Source: Perilla frutescens
Lineage: Eukaryota > Streptophyta > Magnoliopsida > Lamiales > Lamiaceae
Direction of reading: 5' to 3'
Length of the DNA: 64,000 nucleotides
Assembly: GCA_026008535.1 (NCBI GenBank)
Contig: BRKX01000001.1
Coordinates: forward strand, 74,846,317-74,910,316
Position numbers and translations under genes: made by a program. Positions within the stretch are counted from its first letter, which is position 1, and the number at the start of each line of letters is the position of its first letter. The notes beneath the pieces are model-generated. The model did not search any database, was not told the DNA's origin, and saw only the letters and a program-made list of their open reading frames with translations. Positions 40,561 through 52,461 of the stretch are shown one piece after another.

Positions 40561-43349
40561 GACCCGGGCACTTGACAAACGGTGACGTTCTTGGATATTA
40601 ACTTGAAAACCATGTTTGGGTTGATTAAAATGGGTAACTTCTATTTTAACTTTTTGGTATGATAGATATTTGAGTCAGGGTTCCAACGCAACAAGAATTT
40701 CAGGCATCGGACATCTATTGAGAGAGTTATAGCTGTTTTACTGATGGCTGCCGGAAAACGGGGCCGAATCCGGCCAACGGGCTTGAAAATTCGATTCTTC
40801 TCGAAACCGGACGAATTAGGCCAATATAAGCAGACATTTTGATTATTAACTCATCCTAGTGTGAAGAAATACTAAATTCGATCAAAATCCCGCCGGTCAC
40901 CCCGGGGCTAAAAATCTAAAGGGGTACCCCTTTGGCCCGGGATCCAAAAATTGAATTTTCGAAACCGCATGAATTAGGCTAATATAAGCATATGGTTTGA
41001 TTCATAATTGACTATAGTGCTAAATAATATTCTAGATTTGATGAGAATCCCGAGTGTCACCGCGGGCCCTACACAAGTCTTGACCCGGTCCCTTGACAAA
41101 CGGTGACGTTCTTGGATATCAACTTGAAAACCATGTTTGGGTTGATTAAAAATGGGTATCTTCTATTTTAACTTTTTGGTATGACAGATATTTGAGTCAG
41201 GGTTCCAACGCAACAAGAATTTCAGGCATCGGACACCTATTGAGAGAGTTATAGCTGTTTTACTGACGGTTGCCGGAAAATGGGGCTGAATCCGGTCAAC
41301 GGGCTTGAAAATTCTATTATTCTCGAAACAGGACGAATTAGGCCAATATAAGCATACGGTTTGATTATTAACTCATCCTAGTATGCAGAAATATTAAATT
41401 CGATGAAAATCCCGCCGGTCACCCCGGGGCCAAAAATTCAAAGGGGTACCCCTTTGGCCCGGGATCCAAAAATTGATGTTTCGAAACCGGATGAATTAGG
41501 CTAATATAAGCATATGGTTTGATTCATAATTGACTATAATGCTAAAAAATTCTAGATTTGATGAGAATCCCGAGTGTCACCGCGGGCCCTACACAAGTCT
41601 TGACCCAGGCACTTGACAAACGGTGACGTTCTTGGATATTAACTTGAAAACCATGTTTGGGTTGATTAAAAATGGGTACCTTCTATTTCAACTTTTTTGT
41701 ATGATAGATATTTGAGTCAGGGTTCCAACGCAACAAGAATTTCATGCATCGGACACCTATTGAGAGAGTTATAGCTGTTTTACTGACGGTTGCCGGAAAA
41801 CGGGGCCGAATCCGGTCAACGGGCTTGAAAATTCTATTCTTCTCGAAACCGGATGAATTAGGCCAATATAAGCATACGGTTTGATTATTAAATCATCCTA
41901 GTGTGCAGAAATATTAAATTTGATGAAAATCCAGCCGGTCACCCCGGGGTCAAAAATTCAAAGGGGTAGGGCCCGGGATCTAAAAATTGATTTTTTGAAA
42001 CCAGATGAATTAGGCGAAAATAAGCATATGGTTTGATTCATAATTGACTATAGTGCTAAAAAATTCTAGATTTGATGAGAATCCCGAGTGTCACCGCGGG
42101 CCCTACACAAGTCTTGACCCGGGCACTTGACAAACGGTGACGTTCTTGGATATTAACTTGAAAACCATGTTTGGGTTGATTAAAAATGGGTACCTTCTAT
42201 TTCAACTTTTTTGTATGATAGATAGTTGAGTCAGGGTTCCAACGCAACAAGAATTTCAGGCATCGGACACCTATTGAGAGAGTTATAGTTGTTTTACTGA
42301 CGGTTGCCGGAAAACGTGGCCGAATCCGGCCAACGGGCTTGAAAATTCGATTCTTCTCGAAACCGGACGAATTAGGCCAATATAAGCATACGGTTTGATT
42401 ATTAACTCATCCCAATGTGAAGAAATACTAAATTCGATGAAAATCTCGCCGGTCACCCCGGGGCCAAAAATCCAAAGGGGTACCCCTTTGGCCCGGGATC
42501 CAAAAATTGATTTTTCGAAACCGGATGAATTAGGCTAATATAAGAATATGGTTTGATTCATAATTGACTATAGTGCTAAAAAATTCTAGATTTGATGAGA
42601 ATCCCGAGTGTAATCGCGGGCCCTACACAAGTCTTGACCCCGGCCCTTGACAAACGGTGACGTTCTTGGATATCAACTTGAAAACCATGTTTGGGTTGAT
42701 TAAAATGGGTATCTTCTATTTTAACCTTTTGGTATGATAGATATTTGAGTCAGGGTTCCAACGCAACAAGAATTTCAGGCATCGGACATCTATTGAGAGA
42801 GTTATAGCTGTTTTACTGACGGTTGCCGGAAAACGGGGCTGAATCCGGTCAACGGGCTTGAAAATTCTATTATTCTCGAAACCGGACGAATTTGGCCAAT
42901 ATAAGCATACGGTTTGATTATTAACTCATCCTAGTGTGCAGAAATATTAAATTCGATGAAAATCCCGCCGGTCACCCCGGGGCCAAAAATCCAAAGGGGT
43001 ACCCCTTTGGCCCGGGATCCAAAAATTGATTTTTCGAAACCGGATGAATTAGGCTAATATAAGCATATGGTTTGATTCATAATTGACTATAGTGCTAAAA
43101 AATTCTAGATTTGATGAGAATCCCGAGTTTAATCGCGGGCCCTACACAAGTCTTTACCCGGGCCCTTGACAAATGGTGACGTTCTTGGATATCAACTTGA
43201 AAACCATGTTTGGGTTGATTAAAAATGGGTATCTTCTATTTTAACCTTTTGGTATGATAGATATTTGAGTCAGGGTTCCAACGCAACAAGAATTTCAGGC
43301 ATCGGACATCTATTGAGAGAGTTATAGCTGTTTTACTGACGGTTGCCGG

Positions 43350-45430
43350 AAAACGGGGCTGAATCCGGTCAACGGGCTTGAAAATTCTATTATTCTCGAA
43401 ACCGGACGAATTTGGCCAATATAAGCATACGGTTTGATTATTAACTCATCCTAGTGTGCAGAAATATTAAATTCTATGAAAATCCCGCCGGTCACCCCCA
43501 GGCTAAAAATTCAAAGGGGTACCCCTTTGGCCTGGGATCCAAAAATTGATTTTTCGAAACCGGATGAATTAGGCTAATATAAGCATATGGTTTGATTCAT
43601 AATTGACTATAGTGCTAAAAAATTCTAGATTTGATGAGAATCCCGAGTGTAATCGCGGGCCCTACACAAGTCTTGACCCGGGCCCTTGACAAACGGTGAC
43701 GTTCTTGGATATCAACTTGAAAACCATGTTTGGGTTGATTAAAAATGGGTATCTTCTATTTTAACCTTTTGGTATGATAGATATTTGAGTCAGGGTTCCA
43801 ACGCAACAAAAATTTTAGGCATCGGACATCTATTGAGAGAGTTATAGCTGTTTTACTGACGGTTGCCGGAAAACGGGGCTGAATCCGGTCAACGGGATTG
43901 AAAATTCTATTATTCTCGAAACCGGACGAATTTGGCCAATATAAGCATACGGTTTGATTATTAACTCATCCTAGTGTGCAGAAATATTAAATTCGATGAA
44001 AATCCCGCCGGTCACCCCGGGGCTAAAAATTCAAAGGGGTACCCCTTTGGCCCGGAATCCAAAAATTGATGTTTCGAAACTGGATGAATTAGGCTAATAT
44101 AAGCATATGGTTTGATTCATAATTGACTATAGTGCTAAAAAATTCTAGATTTGATGAGAATCCCGAGTGTAATCGCGGGCCCTACACAAGTCTTGACCCC
44201 GGCCCTTGATAAACGGTGACGTTCTTGGATATCAACTTGAAAACCATGTTTGGGTTGATTAAAAATGGGTATCTTCTATTTTAACCTTTTGGTATGATAG
44301 ATATTTGAGTCAGGGTTCCAACGCAACAAGAATTTCAGGCATCGGACATCTATTGAGAGAGTTATAGCTGTTTTACTGACGGTTGCCGGAAAATGGTGCT
44401 GAATCCGGTCAACGGGCTTGAAAATTCTATTATTCTCGAAACCGGACGAATTTGGCCAATATAAGCATACGGTTTGATTATTAACTCATCCTAGTGTGCA
44501 GAAATATTAAATTCTATGAAAATTCCGCCGGTCACCCCCAGGCTAAAAATTCAAAGGGGTACCCCTTTGGCCTGGGATCCAAAAATTGATTTTTCGAAAC
44601 TGGATGAATTAGGCTAATATAAGCATATGGTTTGATTCATAATTGACTATAGTGCTAAAAAATTCTAGATTTGATGAGAATCCCGAGTGTAATCGCGGGC
44701 CCTACACAAGTCTTGACCCGGGCCCTTGACAAACGGTGACGTTCTTGGATATCAACTTGAAAACCATGTTTGGGTTGATTAAAAATGGGTATCTTCTATT
44801 TTAACCTTTTGGTATGATAGATATTTGAGTCAGGGTTCCAACGCAACAAAAATTTCAGGCATCAGACATCTATTGAGAGAGTTATAGCTGTTTTACTGAC
44901 GGTTGCCGGAAAACGGGGCTGAATCCGGTCAACGGGATTGAAAATTCTATTATTCTCGAAACCGGACGAATTTGGCCAATATAAGCATACGGTTTGATTA
45001 TTAACTCATCCTAGTGTGCAGAAATATTTAATTCGATGAAAATCCCGCCGGTCACCCCGAGGCTAAAAATTCAAAGGGGTACCCCTTTGGCCCGGAATCC
45101 AAAAATTGATTTTTCGAAAGCGGATGAATTAGGCTAATATAAGCATATGGTTTGATTCATAATTGACTATATTGCTAAAAAATTCTAGATTTGATGAGAA
45201 TCCCGAGTGTCACCGCGGGCCCTACACAAGTCTTGACCCGGGCACTTGACAAACGGTGACGTTCTTGGATATTAACTTGAAAACCATGTTTGGGTTGATT
45301 AAAAATGGGTACCTTTTATTTCAACTTTTTTCTATGATAGATATTTGAGTCAGGGTTCCAACGCAACAAGAATTTCAGGCATCGGACACCTATTGAGAGA
45401 GTTATAGCTGTTTTACTGACGGTTGCCGGA
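43350..45430. repeat. Higher-order repeat: dimer (1,040 bp) duplicated in tandem
   Basis: CACCCCCAGGCTAAAAATTC (43493 and 44533), CAACAAAAATTT (43803 and 44843) and GGCCCGGAATCC (44049 and 45089) recur 1,040 bp apart, twice the monomer. GACGAATTTGGCC is shared by every monomer from about 42885 to 44975. Confidence 0.75.
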
Positions 45431-48400
45431 AAACGTGGCCGAATCCGGCCAACGGGCTTGAAAATTCGATTCTTCTCGAAACCGGATGAATTAGGACAAT
45501 ATAAGCATGCGGTTTGATTATTAACTCATCCTAGTGTGAAGAAATACTAAATTTGATGAAAATCTCGCCGGTCACCCCGGGGCCGAAAATCCAAAAGGGT
45601 ACCCCTTTTGCCCGGGATCCAAAAATTGATTTTTCGAAACCGGATGAATTAGGCTAATATAAGCATATGGTTTGATTCATAATTGACTATAGTGCTAAAA
45701 AATTCTATATTTGATAAGAATCCCGAGTGTAATCTCGGGCCCTACACAAGTCTTGACCCGGGCCCTTGACAAACGGTGACGTTCTTGGATATCAACTAGA
45801 AAACCATGTTTGGGTTGATTAAAAATGGGTATCTTCTATTTTAACCTTTTGGTATGATAGATATTTGAGTCAGGGTTCCAACGCAACAAGAATTTCAGGC
45901 AACGGACATCTATTAAGAGAGTTATAGCTGTTTTACTGACGGTTGCCGGAAATGGGGCTGAATCCGGTCAACGGGCTTGAAAATTCTATTATTCTCGAAA
46001 CCGGACGAATTAGGCCAATATAAGCATATGGTTTGATTATTAACTCATCCTAGTGTGCAGAAATATTAAATTCGATGAAAATCCCGCCGGTCACCCCGGG
46101 GCTAAAAATTCAAAGGGGTACCCCTTTGGCCCGGGATCCAAAAATTGATTTTTCGAAACCGGATGAATTAGGCTAATATAAGCATATGGTTTGATTCATA
46201 ATTGACTATAGTGCTAAAAAATTCTAGATTTGATGAGAATCCCGAGTGTCACCGCGGGCCCTACACAAGTCTAGACCCGGGCAATTGACAAACGGTGACG
46301 TTCTTGGATATTAACTTGAAAACCATGTTTGGGTTGATTAAAAATGGGTACCTTCTATTTCAACTTTTTTCTATGATAGATATTTGAGTCAGGGTTCCAA
46401 CGCAACAAGAATTTCAGGCATCGGACACCTATTGAGAGAGTTATTGCTGTTTTACTGACGGTTGCCGGAAAACGTGGCCGAATCCGGCCAACGGGCTTGA
46501 AAATTCGATTCTTCTCGAAACCGGATGAATTAGGACAATATAAGCATGCGGTTTGATTATTAACTCATCCTAGTGTGAAGAAATACTAAATTTGATGAAA
46601 ATCTCGCCGGTCACCCCGGGGCCAAAAATCCAAAGGGGTACCCCTTTGGCCCGGGATCCAAAAATTGATTTTTCGAAACCGGATGAATTAGGCTAATATA
46701 AGCATATGGTTTGATTCATAATTGACTATAGTGCTAAAAAGTTCTAGATTTGATGAGAATCCCGAGTGTAATCGCGAGCCCTACACAAGTCTTGACCCGG
46801 GCCCTTGACAAACGTTGACGTTCTTGGATATCAACTTGAAAACCATGTTTGGGTTGATTAAAAATGGGTATCTTCTATTTTAACCTTTTTTGTATGATAG
46901 ACATTTGAGTCAGGGTTCCAACGCAACAAGAATTTCAGGCATCGGGCATCTATTGAGAGAGTTATAGCTCTTTTACTGACGGTTGCCGGAAAACGTGGCC
47001 GAATCCGGCCAACGGGCTTGAAAAGTCGATTCTTCTCGAAACCGGACGAATTAGGACAATATAAGCATACGGTTTGATTATTAACTCATGCTAGTGTGAA
47101 GAAATACTAAATTCTATGAAAATCCCACCGGTCACCCCGGGGCCAAAAATTCAAAGGGGTACCCCTTTGGCCCGGGATCCAAAAATTGATGTTTCGAAAC
47201 CGGATGAATTAGGATAATATAAGCATATGGTTTGATTCATAATTGACTATAGTGCTAAAAAATTCTAGATTTGATTAGAATCCCGAGTGTCACCGCGGGC
47301 CCTACACAAGTCTTGACCCGGGCATTTGACAAACGGTGACGTTCTTGGATATTAACTTGAAAACCATGTTTGGGTTGATTAAAAAGGGGTACCTTCTATT
47401 TCAACTTTTTTGTATGATAGATATTTGAGTCAGGGTTCCAACGCAACAAGAATTTCAGGCATCGGACACCTATTGAGAGAGTTATAGCTCTTTTACTGAC
47501 GGTTGCCGGAAAACGTGGCCGAATCCGGCCAACGGGCTTGAAAAGTCGATTCTTCTCAAAACCGGACGAATTAGGACAATATAAGCATACGGTTTGATTA
47601 TTAACTCATCCTAGTGTGAAGAAATACTAAATTCGATGAAAATCTCGCCGGTCACCCCGGGGCCAAAAATCCAAAGGGGTACCCCTTTGGCTCGGGATCC
47701 AAAAATTGATTTTTCGAAACCGGATGAATTAGGCTAATATAAGTATATGGTTTGATTCATAATTTACTATAGTGCTAAAAAATTCTAGATTTGATGAGAA
47801 TCCCGAGTGTAATCGCGGGCCCTACACAAGTCTTGACCCGGGCCCTTGACAAACGGTGACGTTCTTGGATATTAACTTGAAAACCATGTTTGGGTTGATT
47901 AAAAATGGGTATCTTCTATTTTAACCTTTTGGTATGATAGATATTTGAGTCAGGGTTCCAACGCAACAAGAATTTCAGGCATCGGACACCTATTGAGAGA
48001 GTTATAGATGTTTTACTGACGGTTGCCGGAAAACGGGGCCGAATCCGGTCAACGGGCTTGAAAATTCTATTCTTCTCGAAACCGGACGAATTAGGCCAAT
48101 ATAAGCATACGGTTTGATTATTAACTCATCCTAGTGTGCAGAAATATTAAATTCGATGAAAATCCCGCCGGTCACCCCGGGGTCAAAAATTCAAAGGGGT
48201 AGGGCCCGGGATCTAAAAATTGATTTTTTGAAACCAGATGAATTAGGCGAATTTAAGCATATGGTTTGATTCATAATTCACTATAGTGCTAAAAAATTCT
48301 AGATTTGATGAGAATCCCGAGTGTCACCGCGGGCCCTACACAAGTCTTGACCCGGGCACTTGACAAACGGTGACGTTCTTGGATATTAACTTGAAAACCA

Positions 48401-51400
48401 TCTTTGGGTTGATTATAAATGGGTACCTTCTATTTCAACTTTTTTGTATGATAGATATTTGAGTCAGGGTTCCAATGCAACAAGAATTTCAGGCAACGGA
48501 CATCTATTGAGAGAGTTATAGCTGTTTTACTGACGGTTGCCGGAAAATGGGGCTGAATCCGGTCAACGGGCTTGAAAATTCTATTATTCTCGAAACCGGA
48601 CGAATTAGGCAAATATAAGCATATGGTTTGATTATTAACTCATCCTAGTGTGCAGAAATATTAAATTCGATGAAAATCCCGCCGGTCACCCCGGGGCTAA
48701 AAATTCAAAGGGGTACCCCTTTGGCCCGGGATCCAAAAATTGATTTTTCGAAACCGGATGAATTAGGCTAATATAAGCATATGGTTTGATTCATAATTGA
48801 CTATAGTGCTAAAAAATTCTAGATTTGATGAGAATCCCGAGTGTCACCGCGGGCCCTACACAAGTCTTGACCCGGGCAATTGACAAACGGTGACGTTCTT
48901 GGATATTAACTTGAAAACCATGTTTGGGTTGATTAAAAATGGGTACCTTCTATTTCAACTTTTTTCTATGATAGATATTTGAGTCAGGGTTCCAACGCAA
49001 CAAGAATTTCAGGCATCGGACACCTATTGAGAGAGTTATTGCTGTTTTACTGACGGTTGCCGGAAAACGTGGCCGAATCCGGCCAACGGGCTTGAAAATT
49101 CGATTCTTCTCGAAACCGGATGAATTAGGACAATATAAGCATGCGGTTTGATTATTAACTCATCCTAGTGTGAAGAAATACTAAATTTGATGAAAATCTC
49201 GCCGGTCACCCCGGGGCCAAAAATCCAAAGGGGTACCCCTTTGGCCCGGGATCCAAAAATTGATTTTTCGAAACCGGATGAATTAGACTAATATAAGCAT
49301 ATGGTTTGATTCATAATTTACTATAGTGCTAAAAAATTCTAGATTTGATGAGAATCCCGAGTGTAATCGCGGGCCCTACACAAGTCTTGACCCGGGCCCT
49401 TGACAAACGGTGACGTTCTTGGATATCAACTTGAAAACCATGTTTGGGTTGATTAAAAATGGGTATCTTCTATTTTAACCTTTTGGTATGATAGATATTT
49501 GAGTCAGGGTTCCAACGCAACAAGAATTTCAGGCATCGGGCATCTATTGAGAGAGTTATAGCTGTTTTACTGACGGTTGCCGGAAAATGGGGCTGAATCC
49601 GGTCAACGGGCTTGAAAATTCTATTATTCTCGAAACCGGACGAATTAGGCCAATATAAGCATACGGTTTGATTATTAACTCATCCTAGTGTGCAGAAATA
49701 TTAAATTCGATGAAAATCCCGCCGGTCACCCCGGGGTCAAAAATTCAAAGGGGTAGGGCCCGGGATCTAAAAATTGATTTTTTGAAACCAGACGAATTAG
49801 GCGAATTTAAGCATATGGTTTGATTCATAATTGACTATAGTGCTAAAAAATTCTAGATTTGATGAGAATCCCGAGTGTCACCGGGGGCCCTACACAAGTC
49901 TTGACCCGGGCACTTGACAAACGGTGACGTTCTTGGATATTAACTTGAAAACCATGTTTGGGTTGATTAAAAATGGGTACCTTCTATTTCAACTTTTTTG
50001 TATGATAGATATTTGAGTCAGGGTTCCAACACAACAAGAATTTCAGACATCGGACACCTATTGAGAGAGTTATAGATGTTTTACTGACGGTTGCCGGAAA
50101 ACGGGGCCGAATCCGGTCAACGGGCTTGAAAATTCTATTCTTCTCGAAACCAGACGAATTAGGCCAATATAAGCATACGGTTTGATTATTAAATCATCCT
50201 AGTGTGCAGAAATATTAAATTCGATGAAAATCCCGCCGGTCACCCCGGGGCCAAAAATTCAAAGGGGTACCCCTTTGGCCCGGGATCTAAAAATTGATTT
50301 TTTGAAACCAGATGAATTAGGCGAATATAAGCATATGGTTTGATTCATAATTGACTATAGTGCTAAAAAATTCTAGATTTGATGAGAATCCCGAGTGTCA
50401 CCGCGGGCCCTACACAAGTCTTGACCCGGGCACTTGACAAACGGTGACGTTCTTGGATATTTACTTGAAAACCATGTTTGGGTTGATTAAAAATGGGTAC
50501 CTTCTATTTCAACTTTTTTGTATGATAGATATTTGAGTCAGGGTTCCAACGCAACAAGAATTTCAGGCATCGGACACCTATTGAGAGAGTTATAGATGTT
50601 TTACTGACGGTTGCCGGAAAACGGGGCCGAATCCGGTCAACGGGCTTGAAAATTCTATTCTTCTCGAAACCGGACGAATTAGGCCAATATAAGCATACGG
50701 TTTGATTATTAAATCATCCTAGTGTGCAGAAATATTAAATTCGATGAAAATCCCTCCGGTCACCCCGGGGTCAAAAATTCAAAGGGGTAGGGCCCGGGAT
50801 CTAAAAATTGATTTTTTGAAACCAGATGAATTAGGCGAATATAAGCATATGGTTTGATTCATAATTGACTATAGTGCTAAAAAATTCTAGATTTGATGAG
50901 AATCCCGAGTGTCACCGCGGGCCCTACATAAGTCTTGACCCGGGCACTTGACAAACGGTGACGTTCTTGGATATTAACTTGAAAACCATGTTTGGGTTGA
51001 TTAAAAATGGGTACCTTCTATTTCAACTTTTTTGTATGATAGATATTTGAGTCAGGGTTCCAACGCAACAAGAATTTCAGGCATCGGACACCTATTGAGA
51101 GAGTTATAGCTGTTTTACTGACGGTTGCCGGAAAACGGGGCCGAATCCGGTCAACGGGCTTGAAAATTCTATTCTTCTCGAAACCAGACGAATTAGGCCA
51201 ATATAAGCATACGGTTTGATTATTAAATCATCCTAGTGTGCAGAAATATTAAATTCGATGAAAATCCCGCCGGTCACCCCGGGGCCAAAAATTCAAAGGG
51301 GTACCCCTTTGGCCCGGGATCTAAAAATTGATTTTTTGAAACTAGATGAATTAGGCGAATATAAGCATATGGTTTGATTCATAATTGACTATAGTGCTAA

Positions 51401-51847
51401 AAAATTCTAGATTTGATGAGAATCCCGAGTGTCACCGCGGGCCCTACACAAGTCTTGACCCGGGCACTTGACAAACGGTGACGTTCTTGGATATTAATTT
51501 GAAAGCCATGTTTGGGTTGATTAAAAATGGGTACCTTCTATTTCAACTTTTTTGTATGATAGATATTTGAGTCAGGGTTCCAACGCAACAAGAATTTCAG
51601 GCATCGAACACCTATTGAGAGAGTTATAGATGTTTTACTGACGGTTGCGGGAAAACGGGGCCGAATCCGGTCAACGGGCTTGAAAATTCGATTATTCTCG
51701 AAACCGGACGAATTAGGCCAATATAAGCATACGGTTTGATTATTAACTCATCCTAGTGTGCAGAAATATTAAATTCGATGAAAATCCCGCTGGTCACCCC
51801 GGGGCTAAAAATTCAAAGGGGTTAGGGTTTAGGGTTTAGGGTTTAGG

Positions 51848-51864
51848 GTTATAGATGTTTTACT
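51848..51864. repeat. Satellite sliver 1 inside telomere-like repeats
   Basis: GTTATAGATGTTTTACT is a 17-base exact match to the start region of a satellite monomer (for example near 51625-51640), flanked on both sides by TTTAGGG units. Confidence 0.85.
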
Positions 51865-52021
51865 AGGGTTTAGGGTTTAGGGTTTTTTTTAGGGTGTAGG
51901 GTTTAGGGTTTGGGGTTTGGGGTTTGGGGTTTGGGGTTTCGGGTTTCGGGTTTCGGGTTTGGGGTTCGGGGTTGGGGGTTCGGGGTTCGGGGTTCGGGGT
52001 TCAGGGTTCAGGGTTCAGGGT

Positions 52022-52044
52022 TCAACGGGCTTGAAAATTCTATT
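52022..52044. repeat. Satellite sliver 2 inside telomere-like repeats
   Basis: A 23-base exact match to the satellite beginning TCAACGGGCTTGAAAA and ending TTCTATT, flanked by TTCAGGG on the left and TTTAGGG on the right. It comes from the same strand as sliver 1 and lies further along the monomer, so the two are in monomer order. Confidence 0.87.
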
Positions 52045-52178
52045 AGGGTTTAGGGTTTAGGGTTTGGGGTTTGGGGTTTGGGGTTTGGGGTTTGGGGTTT
52101 GGGGTTTAGGGTTTAGGGTTTAGGGTTTAGGGTTTAGGGTTTAGGGTTTAGGGTTTTTTTTTTTTTTTTTTTTTTTTT

Positions 52179-52461
52179 AGGAAAACACCCGAGAGGGTGG
52201 GGGATTTAGGCAGATCCCCAACCTGTACATATCAACAAAATGGAACTACTACATCGTCTGGGGGAGCCCAAAAGTGACTCCCCCTCGAAAGATATAAACA
52301 TACATATCAACCTGTACATATAAGGGGGAACCTATGACAGGGATAAAGCAGTGGGGGGACAGATATAATCTAAACACTCCTAAGGAGGGATATAATAGCT
52401 GAAAAGGAAACAAGAAACAAGTACAAAACCAAATAAACAAAAACATGGAATAAAAATAAAG
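52179..52461 (-). other. LINE-B 3' untranslated region
   Basis: This 283-bp stretch lies between the ORF2 stop and the A-tail. It shows no conserved protein. It ends in the CACCC/GGGTG hairpin seven bases from the tail. Similarity to the LINE-A 3' UTR is confined to the region around the ORF2 stop and this hairpin. Confidence 0.8.
52186..52199 (-). other. 3'-UTR hairpin next to the A-tail (LINE-B)
   Basis: The plus strand reads CACCCGAGAGGGTG: a 5-bp perfect stem with a 4-base loop, seven bases from the T run. It is the counterpart of 29-45 in LINE-A, with pairing kept and the loop changed. A role in recognition by the reverse transcriptase is known for other LINE families and is only inferred here. 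Confidence 0.6.

Larger units (their letters stand above)
3019..51822. repeat. Subtelomeric tandem satellite, 520-bp monomer, about 94 copies
   Basis: The phrase GGACA(C/T)CTATTGAGAGAG recurs at 3021, 3541, 4060, 4580 and so on, giving a monomer of 519-521 bp across almost 49 kb. All copies lie in the same direction. The monomer holds two diverged copies of one segment 158 bp apart (for example CGAAACCGG at 3114 and 3272), then about 200 bp not clearly duplicated. Many monomers carry GGATCC, GGTACC and CCCGGG sites and a 20-bp palindrome. No gene, tRNA or transposon insertion is seen inside the array between 3019 and 51822. Neighbouring monomers differ by scattered substitutions and small indels, and blocks of 2-5 monomers recur nearly unchanged. 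Its position next to the telomere and its uniform orientation fit a subtelomeric satellite. I do not recognise the family by name. Confidence 0.97.
51819..52153 (+). repeat. Interstitial degenerate telomere block with variant repeats
   Basis: The satellite stops at 51822 and TTTAGGG-type repeats begin, sharing the bases GGGT. The order is: TTTAGGG units; a satellite sliver (51848-51864); TTTAGGG with a T8 run (51883-51890); a TTTGGGG run (about 51908-51937); TTTCGGG x3 (about 51937-51957); TTCGGGG units with one TTGGGGG (about 51964-52000); TTCAGGG x3 (about 52000-52021); a second satellite sliver (52022-52044); TTTGGGG again (about 52063-52105); and clean TTTAGGG to 52153. Orientation matches the terminal telomere. 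Variants come in homogeneous blocks rather than scattered substitutions, like the centromere-proximal parts of telomeres in other eukaryotes. Before LINE-B arrived this block was probably continuous with the terminal array. Confidence 0.95.

Noticed and set aside
3019..51822. Centromeric satellite with a CENP-B box
   Set aside because: TTCGAAACCGGATG resembles the box only loosely and the spacing of the required bases does not fit; position beside the telomere argues for a subtelomeric satellite.
3019..51822. CRISPR array
   Set aside because: There are no short repeats with unique spacers; the period is 520 bp with the whole unit repeated, in a plant nuclear context.
3019..51822. rDNA intergenic spacer repeats
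   Set aside because: No 18S, 5.8S or 25S sequence is present, and the array ends in telomere.
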